Origin: Candidatus Magnetominusculus xianensis
GTDB lineage: Bacteria > Nitrospirota > Thermodesulfovibrionia > Thermodesulfovibrionales > Magnetobacteriaceae
Length of the DNA stretch: 52,190 bases
Direction of reading: 5' to 3'
NCBI GenBank assembly: GCA_001541255.1
Contig: LNQR01000129.1
Span: forward strand, 1-52,190
Shown here: positions 26,868-35,458 of the stretch, in pieces
Layout: each line of letters starts with the position of its first letter
How positions within the stretch are numbered: the stretch's first letter is position 1
The notes under the pieces: model-generated
Database searches by the model: none
What the model saw: only the letters and a program-made list of their open reading frames with translations
What the model was told of the DNA's origin: nothing
Translations under genes and position numbers: made by a program

Positions 26868-27310
26868 GGCATTTAGGGCAGAGAGGATTTACACTTTTAG
26901 AGAGCATATTGATAATTACGCTTGTAGCGGTTGCCGGGACAATGATGTTTACAATCGCAAATTCACCATTCACAAACGCCGCTGATGTCAACAGGAAAAC
27001 AAGCAATGCCTTTAAGCTGGAGGTTGTGATGGAAAATATAATTGCAGATTACAAGAAAAACTATAAAAATAACAGCGATTGGTATCAGTTTGATAATGAC
27101 ATAGGTGTAGAGGGTATATCTGTTGTTCAGGCGAACGTTTACGGCAGCTATATTTTGAAAGATAAACATTTCATCAAATACGTCGGTAGTGTGGAGACAA
27201 TAGACACGAGTCAAAACCTTTCCTCTGTGACAATAGGGGCTGCCCTTAAAGTGACAATTGCGGATGATGACGGCAATAGCTTGACCACGATATTTTCAAG
27301 GTATAAATGA
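26864..27310 (+). CDS. Minor pseudopilin, MshD/GspI-like
   Basis: A 148-residue prepilin with leader MRHLGQRG and cleavage motif FTLLE, followed by the hydrophobic helix SILIITLVAVAGTMMFTIA. The globular half has a Tyr/Asn/Lys-rich region and a closing beta strand. Position directly after the GspH-like gene, with a four-base overlap, matches mshD or gspI in the minor pilin cluster. The family call is from leader, size and order; the C-terminal half is not recognisable by eye. Confidence 0.8.
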   Translation: MRHLGQRGFTLLESILIITLVAVAGTMMFTIANSPFTNAADVNRKTSNAFKLEVVMENIIADYKKNYKNNSDWYQFDNDIGVEGISVVQANVYGSYILKDKHFIKYVGSVETIDTSQNLSSVTIGAALKVTIADDDGNSLTTIFSRYK

Positions 27311-27316
27311 CCGGTT

Positions 27317-27826
27317 ATGAAAAATAAAACATATATAGCCGATGAGAAAGCCTTCACACTGATAGAGATTGTTGTAACAATTGTAATCATGGGCATTGTG
27401 TCCGTATTCGCAGGTTACGGCATTACTCAGGTGACATCGGGATATGTGTATGCAAAAGTCAACGCAGAGACACAGCAAAAGGCGCTGTTGGCAATGAACA
27501 GGATAGAAAGGGAGCTGATAATTCTGTCGTCTGTTACGACTACTTCCTCATCACCCACATCAATAACCTATACTTCATACAAGCAAAGTGCAACATCAAC
27601 GTCACATATATTGGCGATCTTGGGAACAACTATTACTCTTGACGGTGATACTCTGGTTGACCTTGTCGATAGTTTTACCCTGTCGTATTTAAATACTTAC
27701 GACGATGCATCGCCCTCACAAACGTGGACTTCGACCAGCAAAGTCATTCAATACACCATATCATTAAAGGATAAAAACGGGAATACTACATCATTTACCA
27801 ATAGAGTTGTGCCGCGTGGTTTATAA
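27317..27826 (+). CDS. Minor pseudopilin, MshO/GspJ-like
   Basis: A 169-residue prepilin. The leader (MKNKTYIADEKA) ends in Ala rather than the usual Gly before FTLIE, so cleavage would be at Ala-Phe, which prepilin peptidases tolerate in some systems. After the helix (IVVTIVIMGIVSVFAGYGI) comes NAETQQKALLAMNRIERELI, typical of the GspJ/MshO class, then a Ser/Thr-rich beta domain. It sits third in the minor pilin set, where mshO would be, six bases after the previous gene. Confidence 0.8.
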   Translation: MKNKTYIADEKAFTLIEIVVTIVIMGIVSVFAGYGITQVTSGYVYAKVNAETQQKALLAMNRIERELIILSSVTTTSSSPTSITYTSYKQSATSTSHILAILGTTITLDGDTLVDLVDSFTLSYLNTYDDASPSQTWTSTSKVIQYTISLKDKNGNTTSFTNRVVPRGL

Positions 27827-27840
27827 AATGGGAGAAACTG

Positions 27841-29247
27841 ATGAAGAATAATGCAGCAACAGTAAGGCTGACGAATAACTATCACAGAAATCAGCACGGT
27901 ATGTCGTTTATATGGTTGATTGGTGTACTGCTTGGTATGTCGGTCATAGGCACTGGGATTGCGTATATTGCTACAGGCTCGACCTATAATGCTGCATATA
28001 AGACTTACCACACGAAGGCGCTCTATGTTGCTGAGGCAGGCGGTAATTATGCCGTTCCCCGGCTTGCTTCCGATATTGACACTGGTGTGACTACAAATAT
28101 TTACGCTCTTGATAATCAAACATTCCCGTTGGGCAATGCCTCCTACCTGCTGGAAGTTGACAATACCCAAAAGGCCTACTTGTATCTTAAATCAACCAGC
28201 ACAGTGAACAAGAACTCTATTTTTACTGCCCAAAGGCTTGTAACGTTTAGGCTGAACAAACCGATTATTGATAATTTTGACAATAAAAATAATTGGAGCG
28301 GCACAGATGCGGCAGTTGTTTCTGACCCAACAGGTCAAATGCCCTCAGGCAGCAATGTGCTTCAGCTTGGCACTATTGGAGGCAGTCAGACCCAAAGTCA
28401 AGCCACTATGAATTGGAACAACAACCCTCTGTCAAGCGTACCAGACCTGCTCAGCCAATGGTATATCGGGGGGCAACTGTTGAGCTATGAGCTGCAGTGC
28501 AAAGTTTATATTGACAGCGAAACTGCACAGGATCACATGGCAGGGCTGTCCTTCAGGCTTGGCGAGGACAACCATAAGGCAGGCGACAACACTTACGACA
28601 CCACTTATGGTGTGTCTTTTTACAGAAAGAACTGTACCTCAGGGTGTCCGGGCTGGGTAACCGCGGCTGATTTTACTGCGCTGACTAACGATTATGTGTA
28701 CATTGTGTTGTGGAAGGAGATACAAGGCACTTATTATTTACTTGCTTATAAAAGATTAACGACTGCCGATGGACTTGTATCAAGCAACAGCAGCGGGGCG
28801 ACACTTAACCCCTGGTCAACAATCCTTGTAACGGTTCTCGAAAAATTCAATGGAGCCAATAGAGAGAATCATATTTATGTATACACCGGGTCATCTACAT
28901 CAATTGTAATCCCTGCGCTCACTATGTACACCGGCGGCACAATAAACTGGACTCATTACTTTAAAGGGGTTGTGTGGGATACGATAAATCCTTCTTATGT
29001 AACATCTTCGGGGACGTGGTCATCCTATGCCTATAATTTTACAGCTTTAGCGAGCCAACCATATATTATTGATAGTTCCACATATACGCCTCCGGCTATT
29101 ACTACTGAGAATTTCGCTGCAATATTACCGCCTGAGATTGGTCTTCACTCCTACTATAACACCAGTGCTACAACCTATCAGTACTTTGCCGACTATGCGA
29201 TGCGCTTTCCAGGCGGGTCGTCACAAAACGTGATTGCGTACTATTAA
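27841..29247 (+). CDS. Large PilX/MshP-Q-like minor pilin or tip protein
   Basis: A 468-residue protein. Residues 1-65 resemble the PilX/MshP N-terminus: a basic leader ending in HG, a hydrophobic helix (SFIWLIGVLLGMSVIGTGIAY) and the ALYVAEAGGNYA motif that follows the helix in PilX-type proteins, without the Glu5 of ordinary pilins. The remaining 400 residues are Thr/Ser/Gly/Asn/Tyr-rich and beta-strand-like, reminiscent of lectin-type folds (segments SYELQCKVYIDSE and AGLSFRLGEDNH). A pair of cysteines (NCTSGCPGW) is present. A tip-located adhesin role is inferred. GGGAG precedes the ATG. It is the last gene of the pilus set. Confidence 0.7.
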   Translation: MKNNAATVRLTNNYHRNQHGMSFIWLIGVLLGMSVIGTGIAYIATGSTYNAAYKTYHTKALYVAEAGGNYAVPRLASDIDTGVTTNIYALDNQTFPLGNASYLLEVDNTQKAYLYLKSTSTVNKNSIFTAQRLVTFRLNKPIIDNFDNKNNWSGTDAAVVSDPTGQMPSGSNVLQLGTIGGSQTQSQATMNWNNNPLSSVPDLLSQWYIGGQLLSYELQCKVYIDSETAQDHMAGLSFRLGEDNHKAGDNTYDTTYGVSFYRKNCTSGCPGWVTAADFTALTNDYVYIVLWKEIQGTYYLLAYKRLTTADGLVSSNSSGATLNPWSTILVTVLEKFNGANRENHIYVYTGSSTSIVIPALTMYTGGTINWTHYFKGVVWDTINPSYVTSSGTWSSYAYNFTALASQPYIIDSSTYTPPAITTENFAAILPPEIGLHSYYNTSATTYQYFADYAMRFPGGSSQNVIAYY

Positions 29248-29296
29248 GCGCCGCTCATGATGACAGGGCAGGTAAACATAGGGCTGCGAAAAAACA

Positions 29297-31396
29297 ATGA
29301 ATCTTAAATCAAAAATCACGAACTATTACTATGCTGTCCTCATACTGCTATTGTTGTTGTCTATAGCCTATGTGTTCATGTCCCTGCCGCTGCAAGTAGG
29401 AGACACAGATATCTGGTACCATTTAAGCGGTGGAAGGTATTTTTCAACACATGGAAGCCCGGCGTACAACAGCTATTTTTCATTCATACAACCGGAGAGG
29501 CTCCGCAGTAACTACTATTGGCTGTTTCAGGTAATAGTCTATAAGATATATTCATTTACAGGCGAACGGGGGCTTATTGCATTTCGGACGCTGTCGTTTA
29601 TGGTAATGTTACTGCTCATTCTTTTTTTTCTTTATAAACGGCAAAAGGAAAATATTAATTATATTACATTTATAATCATTGTCTATGCCGTTGTGCTGAT
29701 GCCCAGATATGCTGTCCTGAGACCGCACGTGTTTAGCTATGCGCTGATAGCGGCATTTATATGCATACTTGAGTTTTACCCGAAAAAAACAATTATTTTG
29801 CCAGCTTTGGCACTGCTTTGGGTTAATGTACATGGCATTGAATTTCCAGTTATGTTGTTAATATTGGTATCATACTATGTTGAGCCAATTATATTGAGAA
29901 TACGGACTGCCCTGAGAAAGTCAGAAAAAAGTGAAAGCAGTTCGATATTTACACTGCCGCTTGTTATATCAATGGCGATGATATATGTGACCCCAAACGG
30001 GCTTGGCCTGCTTGAGGTGCCTTTTATCTCAACAGATTTTGCATCCCAATATATTGCCGAACTCAGGCAGCCTTCAATTAAGGGCCTATTTTCGCTGTCA
30101 CTGTCACCGCTTAATCCAAACTTAACAATGTTTAGCAGTATTATATTGATTATGGCATTCCTGTCATTTCTTAAGGGGCTGTTACAGAGAAGTATAAAAA
30201 TACATCATGCGATGTTGTTTATAGGAGGGACATTTTTATTATTAAGAGGGGTACGCTTTACCAATGAATTTGTTTTGCTTGCCTTGCCTGTTATAGCTTC
30301 GGCCAATTTATTTGGGAGTTCTAAGTCTGATGAAATTAAGGGCAAGATATCTTATTTAATGCTCAATACTGCTTTTTTATTGATGACATTTTTTATGTCA
30401 AATAATGTTTTGTCAGAATTAAAAAGAGGGCTGACCCCAATTCCACGCGGGGTTACTCAGTTTCTTGCTGGATTAGATGCCGGTGGAAATCTGCTGACTG
30501 TCCCCAACTGTGGCGGGTATACGCAATGGATGCTGTATCCAAAATATAAAATATTTATGGATATGGAAGTTCCGCACCTATTTACGGATATTGATATGTA
30601 TGTTTCAGTAAATGTATTCCTTGAGGATATAGTTTTGAAGAAGACTCTTGAAAAATATGATCCGGCCTTTTTATCAGTACCAATTGGTTATAGAGGGTTT
30701 ACTAAGCTCATAAAAAGATATCCAAACTATAAGGCCATATTTTTTGACGATATTGAGGTATTATTTGTAAATAATCGTAGTTATCCCAAAATTGCCAATC
30801 AATATGAACTTAAAGAGATTGATCCATTTGCGCTTGGTGTTGAGCTAATGGAGCAGATTAAGTTTGACAAAAATGACAATTATACTACGGAATTAAACAG
30901 GATATTCGACGTCTATCCTAATATGCTCGTCACTCAGGCATTGGTACAAATATACAATTTAAAAGGACAATATGAGCGTGCGCTGCCATATACAGACATT
31001 ACTATCAAAAACTATCCCGAAGTCACTGGCGCCTATACTATAAAGGCAGAGATACTGAGCGGACTGCGTAAATATGGAGAGGCTGCTAAAATATTGGAAG
31101 CTGCCCTTGATAAAGCAAACGATATAGAAAAAAAGGGAATATACCACCAATTATACATATGTTACTTTAATCTGGGAGACAATAAAAAGGCCTATGATGC
31201 GCTAAAAAAGTCTGTGGATGTGTATTCTCCGAAGTCATCATATGAGGATATATATAATTTGGCCGCTCTGTCTATAATGTATGGTAAACCTTCTGACCCT
31301 GTAACCCTTTTTAATATTGCGCTGTTAAAGCTGCCCCCAGAAAGAGATGATTTAAAGGTAAAAATAGAGACAGCATTAAATGCTATAAAGAAATAG
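29297..31396 (+). CDS. Polytopic GT-C-like membrane protein with C-terminal TPR repeats
   Basis: A 699-residue protein. An N-terminal transmembrane helix is followed by a loop with VGDTDIWYHLSGGRYF, which places acidic residues in the first periplasmic loop as in GT-C glycosyltransferases. About ten more hydrophobic helices run to about residue 380. A soluble domain (about 390-520) follows, and then three to four TPR-like helical repeats to the C-terminus (for example QALVQIYNLKGQYERALPY). No defined family function is recognised. A role in transfer of a lipid-linked sugar, with TPRs for partner binding, is inferred. It starts 50 bases after the pilus set on the same strand and may be co-transcribed with it. 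Confidence 0.65.
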   Translation: MNLKSKITNYYYAVLILLLLLSIAYVFMSLPLQVGDTDIWYHLSGGRYFSTHGSPAYNSYFSFIQPERLRSNYYWLFQVIVYKIYSFTGERGLIAFRTLSFMVMLLLILFFLYKRQKENINYITFIIIVYAVVLMPRYAVLRPHVFSYALIAAFICILEFYPKKTIILPALALLWVNVHGIEFPVMLLILVSYYVEPIILRIRTALRKSEKSESSSIFTLPLVISMAMIYVTPNGLGLLEVPFISTDFASQYIAELRQPSIKGLFSLSLSPLNPNLTMFSSIILIMAFLSFLKGLLQRSIKIHHAMLFIGGTFLLLRGVRFTNEFVLLALPVIASANLFGSSKSDEIKGKISYLMLNTAFLLMTFFMSNNVLSELKRGLTPIPRGVTQFLAGLDAGGNLLTVPNCGGYTQWMLYPKYKIFMDMEVPHLFTDIDMYVSVNVFLEDIVLKKTLEKYDPAFLSVPIGYRGFTKLIKRYPNYKAIFFDDIEVLFVNNRSYPKIANQYELKEIDPFALGVELMEQIKFDKNDNYTTELNRIFDVYPNMLVTQALVQIYNLKGQYERALPYTDITIKNYPEVTGAYTIKAEILSGLRKYGEAAKILEAALDKANDIEKKGIYHQLYICYFNLGDNKKAYDALKKSVDVYSPKSSYEDIYNLAALSIMYGKPSDPVTLFNIALLKLPPERDDLKVKIETALNAIKK

Positions 31397-31416
31397 TGCG
31401 GTACACGAGTCAAAGG

Positions 31417-33297
31417 TTACTTGCGCTTAAACACCAATACGGTAAGATCAGTAACTTTATAATTTTGCCGCACAGCTATATCTACCGAGCCGGAATAGGT
31501 GTAATTATATGTTGTTATATCCTGAACATTATTATTCTTTAATGGTGTAGCGGCTACATAATCAAGGGTGTAGTTTTCTATTATCCATCTGTATAAATCT
31601 TTTGCATAGGATTGAAATCTGTCATAGCCGCATTCTTCTGTTGAAGAATTTAATACAGCAATATAATCAATTTTTTTATCTGCTATGCTCTTAATAAGTT
31701 TATCTTCGCCAATCGTCTCTACATCTAATGGTAGAAAAGAAGTATATGGCAATGGGTTATCTCTTTGGGCTAAGACATTTATGCTGATACCCTCTGGAAA
31801 AACAACCAAGGTAGAATTCTTTGGCGTCTTATCGACTAAATATCTAGCTGCCTGCATAACCTTGTGTGTTCTATCATTGTTAATAAAATTAAATTGGCCA
31901 ACGATAGTATTTACTGTGATTTCTCTGTTAGTATAGTTTAAATAACTAACGAAATAAGATGGAAGTGATAGCTGTACAATCAGAATTGCTGCGGAGATGT
32001 AATAGTAACGTAAATCTGTTGTACCAAATGTTTTATTATACAGAGATGGAAATATCTTTATATAAAATATATAATAACATATCAAGCTCATAGGTAACAG
32101 GAAAAATCCGTGTTTAAGCGGCGTATAGTCTAAAAATATTCTGATTGTCAGAGTAAATGACACAATAAATATTGAAAGCAGCATTAACTGTTTATTATTA
32201 TATGAAGGGGTTTTCAATAGTTTATATAAGTATGTTAATATTGTGCAGATAAATATGACATTAAGAATCTTGTAGCGTATAGGAGCAGCAGCAATTGTTA
32301 ATAACTGTCCGATGAGTATAGTATATATAGTTACAGATATAAATAGCAGTTTTCGTTTTAGGCTGTTATCTTTAATCTTCTCATAATATTTCGAGAGCCT
32401 ATCGCTTATGGCAATCACAATGCCTAGTGCAGTTACTTGGGATAGTGTGCTGATTAGTATCTCAAAAATATTCTTCCAGGGTTTGTCATAGCCAGATACC
32501 CATTTTGCATACGCAGTATTGCTGTACATACTATTTATAACAAAATCTATAATACCAGTTTTAAAGCCTGCAAATGCGTTGTTAAAATATAGAAAAGAGC
32601 CATAAGATAATATTGTTAATAATATAGGCATGATAAAATATAGTAAATAACTGGCAGTTATTCTTTTTTTGTATAAAAGGCAAATACCTATAAATAGGAA
32701 AGCACCCCAAACGGTGACTGCCATTTCTACTCTGCATAAAAATGCACACCATAAAGCAAGAGACCAGTATATGATGTACTTAGCCTTATCTGAGTATAAA
32801 AAAAACATGAAGAACAGGGTTGACGCTAAAACAAATAGAAAAAATAGTGTTGCGCTTATGCGGTAAGGCATAATGAAATTAGCTATTCCTGATTGAAACA
32901 GATTGTTAAATGCAAATATAAAGAGGAAATTTATAGAAAGTAAAGTTGAAAATAACCTGTTTAAAAAGAATCTTGATAACTTGTATAACATAAAACTGCC
33001 AGTTAATGTGATAATTGAACTGAGATATATTATAGTATAGTTATTTTTGCCAAGCGCCTTGAATAAAAAAGCGCATAAGTATGGCGGCAGAATACCGACA
33101 TTATTGTATATATCCTTATATAATACAGCACCGTTTGCTAATTTCAATGGGACGAAGAAGGTCCAAGTAAAGGTATCGACAAGAATATCACCCCACTTTA
33201 ACCAACTCATATTTAGCAGATATATGAAAGATAGTATTATTGACAGGTAATATAAATACCGTGTAGCTATCGTATCTGTACTGCTATTATTTATCAT
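31417..33297 (-). CDS. GT-C-like (GT39/83-type) membrane glycosyltransferase, paralogue 1
   Basis: A 626-residue, very hydrophobic protein with about 10-12 predicted transmembrane helices. The first periplasmic loop contains WGDILVDTF and, later, NGAVLYKDIYNNVGILPPYL. This matches the acidic-residue loop and the VLYxDI pattern of dolichyl/undecaprenyl-phosphate-sugar-dependent transferases. A soluble C-terminal domain of about 150 residues includes VFPEGISINVLAQR and KKIDYIAVLN. The ATG at 33297 is preferred over the TTG one codon earlier. It is similar along its whole length to the next gene upstream and separated from it by about 15 bases. The DNA is AT-rich compared with the pilus genes. 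Acceptor and sugar are unknown. Confidence 0.7.
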   Translation of the reverse strand: MINNSSTDTIATRYLYYLSIILSFIYLLNMSWLKWGDILVDTFTWTFFVPLKLANGAVLYKDIYNNVGILPPYLCAFLFKALGKNNYTIIYLSSIITLTGSFMLYKLSRFFLNRLFSTLLSINFLFIFAFNNLFQSGIANFIMPYRISATLFFLFVLASTLFFMFFLYSDKAKYIIYWSLALWCAFLCRVEMAVTVWGAFLFIGICLLYKKRITASYLLYFIMPILLTILSYGSFLYFNNAFAGFKTGIIDFVINSMYSNTAYAKWVSGYDKPWKNIFEILISTLSQVTALGIVIAISDRLSKYYEKIKDNSLKRKLLFISVTIYTILIGQLLTIAAAPIRYKILNVIFICTILTYLYKLLKTPSYNNKQLMLLSIFIVSFTLTIRIFLDYTPLKHGFFLLPMSLICYYIFYIKIFPSLYNKTFGTTDLRYYYISAAILIVQLSLPSYFVSYLNYTNREITVNTIVGQFNFINNDRTHKVMQAARYLVDKTPKNSTLVVFPEGISINVLAQRDNPLPYTSFLPLDVETIGEDKLIKSIADKKIDYIAVLNSSTEECGYDRFQSYAKDLYRWIIENYTLDYVAATPLKNNNVQDITTYNYTYSGSVDIAVRQNYKVTDLTVLVFKRK

Positions 33298-33315
33298 CAA
33301 TCAGCACCTCTGTGA

Positions 33316-35217
33316 TTATCTGCGTTTAAACAGTAAAATTATTAATTTTTTATGTTTATAATTATTTTGCAGAGCTCTATCTAAAGATTCAACGTCATTG
33401 AATGTATGTAATGTAATATTTTCTAATTCCTTATTCTCTAATGGGGTAGCCACAACATAATTGAGCGTATAGTTTTCGAGAATCCATTTATAAAGGTTTT
33501 TAGTGTAAGATTTAAACTCATCAGCCCCGAAGTCTACCATTGAAGTATTTAATATTGCAATATAATCAATCTTTTTTTTATCAATAATATTAATCAGGTT
33601 CTGTTCTCCAATTGTAGTGACATCCGTTGGCAATAAGTTACGATATGGTAAGGGAGTATATCTCTGGGAAAGTATATTGATAGACATCCCTTCCGGAAAT
33701 ACTGCTAATGTAGATTTCGCCGGTGTCTCATCAGTTAAATATTTCGAAAGATCAAGAGTTTTATACAGCCTTTCATCGCTGCGAAATATAAACTTTCCAA
33801 CTGCTGTATTTACATTAATATTTCTATTAATATAGGATAGGTGAAGCTGATAATAGTATGGAGCTAAAAGCTGTAGTAATAACATTGCTATAGATATATA
33901 ATAATAACGTAAATTTAAAACAGCGGAGGGAAATATTTTATTATAAAGAGAAGGAAATATTTTAATATAAAATACATAATAACATATCAATCCCATAGGC
34001 AGTAGATAAAAACCATATGTACCAATTGTAATATATTTCAATAATATCCTGCTTGTTAGTATAAATGATATCATAAATACAGTAAGCAACATTAAATCGT
34101 CTTTATTATATTTCGTATTCTTTATTAATATATATGCATAATATAATATTCCACCAATAAATACAAAATTAAGAAGCCTATACTGATTAAATCCAATAAA
34201 ATGTATCAATAAAAATCCTATAAACATAGTATAAATAAATATAAGTATATACGGGATTATACGTATTATAACGCTACGTGTCGGCTTGTTATCGTAGTTA
34301 GATGCTATTTTAGCAGTTATTAAAAGTAGTAAACAAAGTGCTGCTATCTGTAATATAGTGCTTTTTAGTATTAACAAAATATTTCCAACAGGCTGATCAT
34401 AACCAGCTACGCGTTTGGTAATCTCAGGTTTGATTTTTGTAAGCGTAAATATATAATCAATAATGCTAAACTTAAACCCATAAAAGGCATCATTAAAATA
34501 AAGGAAAGAACCATACGATAAGATTGTTAAAAATATAGGAGATATAAAATAAACCAGATGAAGCTTAAAAAGTCTTTTTAGTTGACAAAAACCTAAAAAA
34601 ATAAATCCAATCCATATAGATATTGAAATATCAGGTCTGCACATAAAGGCACACCATAAACTAAGTGACCAATACAAAAGATACTTAAAATTATCTGAAT
34701 ATATAAAAAATATGTAAAATAAAGTAGCAGACAATATAAACATAAAAAAGAGTGTTGCGTCAATGGCATAAGGCATAATATAATTAGTTAGTCCATCAGT
34801 ACTGAAATTTAATAAAAAGTTACTAAAAGCAAAGACAATAAGAAAATTAATTGCAATTAAGGTAGAAAAGAATCTATTTAAAAAGAATCTGGCTAATTTA
34901 TATAACATAAATGTACATGTTAAAGTAATTATTATGCCAAGATAAATTACAGTATAATTATTTACCCCGAGCAATTTAAACGCAAAAGCAAGTAAATAAC
35001 TACCAAAGAATCCATAATGTGCATATATGTCCTTATATAAGACTGCTCCGTTTAATATCTGTATTGGCACGTAGAATAAAGTGTCAAAAGTGTCTATAAG
35101 AATATCTCCCCATTTCAACCAACTTAAATTTAGAAGATACAAAAAACAAAGCACTATTGAAAGATAATAAATATATCGGTATTTTTTTGGATTATCAATA
35201 ATGCTGTTTATGCTCAC
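33316..35217 (-). CDS. GT-C-like (GT39/83-type) membrane glycosyltransferase, paralogue 2
   Basis: A 633-residue paralogue of the downstream gene with the same topology: WGDILIDTFDTLFYVP in the first loop, NGAVLYKDIYAHYGFFGSYL, about 10-12 membrane helices, and a soluble tail with VFPEGMSINILSQR and KKIDYIAILN. A strong AAGGAGGG lies before the ATG. The two genes form a minus-strand pair read away from the GT2 gene, with about 240 bases of divergent control region between them. The pair probably arose by tandem duplication and may transfer the same sugar to different acceptors or act as a heterodimer. That is inference. The DNA is strongly AT-rich. Confidence 0.7.
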   Translation of the reverse strand: MSINSIIDNPKKYRYIYYLSIVLCFLYLLNLSWLKWGDILIDTFDTLFYVPIQILNGAVLYKDIYAHYGFFGSYLLAFAFKLLGVNNYTVIYLGIIITLTCTFMLYKLARFFLNRFFSTLIAINFLIVFAFSNFLLNFSTDGLTNYIMPYAIDATLFFMFILSATLFYIFFIYSDNFKYLLYWSLSLWCAFMCRPDISISIWIGFIFLGFCQLKRLFKLHLVYFISPIFLTILSYGSFLYFNDAFYGFKFSIIDYIFTLTKIKPEITKRVAGYDQPVGNILLILKSTILQIAALCLLLLITAKIASNYDNKPTRSVIIRIIPYILIFIYTMFIGFLLIHFIGFNQYRLLNFVFIGGILYYAYILIKNTKYNKDDLMLLTVFMISFILTSRILLKYITIGTYGFYLLPMGLICYYVFYIKIFPSLYNKIFPSAVLNLRYYYISIAMLLLQLLAPYYYQLHLSYINRNINVNTAVGKFIFRSDERLYKTLDLSKYLTDETPAKSTLAVFPEGMSINILSQRYTPLPYRNLLPTDVTTIGEQNLINIIDKKKIDYIAILNTSMVDFGADEFKSYTKNLYKWILENYTLNYVVATPLENKELENITLHTFNDVESLDRALQNNYKHKKLIILLFKRR

Positions 35218-35267
35218 TATCCCTCCTTAGCGCCGCTGTCTGCACAGTCTTCTCAGATTAAATGTTC

Positions 35268-35297
35268 TTGACAATCATATGATATACCATGTATATT
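35268..35297 (+). promoter_or_regulatory. Promoter for the GT2-BREX transcription unit
   Basis: TTGACA at 35268-35273, an 18-base spacer, and TATATT at 35292-35297, giving a leader of about 155 bases to the GT2 gene at 35459. No other good promoter was seen between here and the defence genes, and the GT2 gene overlaps the first defence gene, so this promoter may drive both. Confidence 0.55.
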
Positions 35298-35317
35298 ACA
35301 GAAAGCAACTTGAAAAA

Positions 35318-35383
35318 ATGAAGACAAATGAATTTGACAGAAGATACTCTGATTACGAGATTTGTACTCTACCAGAACTTTAA
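35318..35383 (+). other. Possible 21-codon leader reading frame
   Basis: A short open frame (ATG at 35318, TAA at 35381-35383) lies in the predicted 5' leader of the GT2 gene, about 20 bases after the expected transcription start. No clear ribosome binding site precedes it. It encodes a charged peptide beginning MKTNEFDRRYSDYE. It could be a regulatory leader peptide, the remnant of a lost gene, or chance. Confidence 0.25.
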
Positions 35384-35458
35384 ACCGATTGCCGCTAAAT
35401 CAGGGAGAAAAAAGTGATCGCCATAATAAGCAAAAATGAAAAGAGATAATTAAATAGT

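Noticed and set aside
8865..35237. The nine-base palindrome AGCGCCGCT in three gaps (8865, 29247, 35229)
   Set aside because: Two copies bracket the glycosyltransferase genes, but a nine-base word recurring in 52 kb is too weak to call without genome-wide counts.
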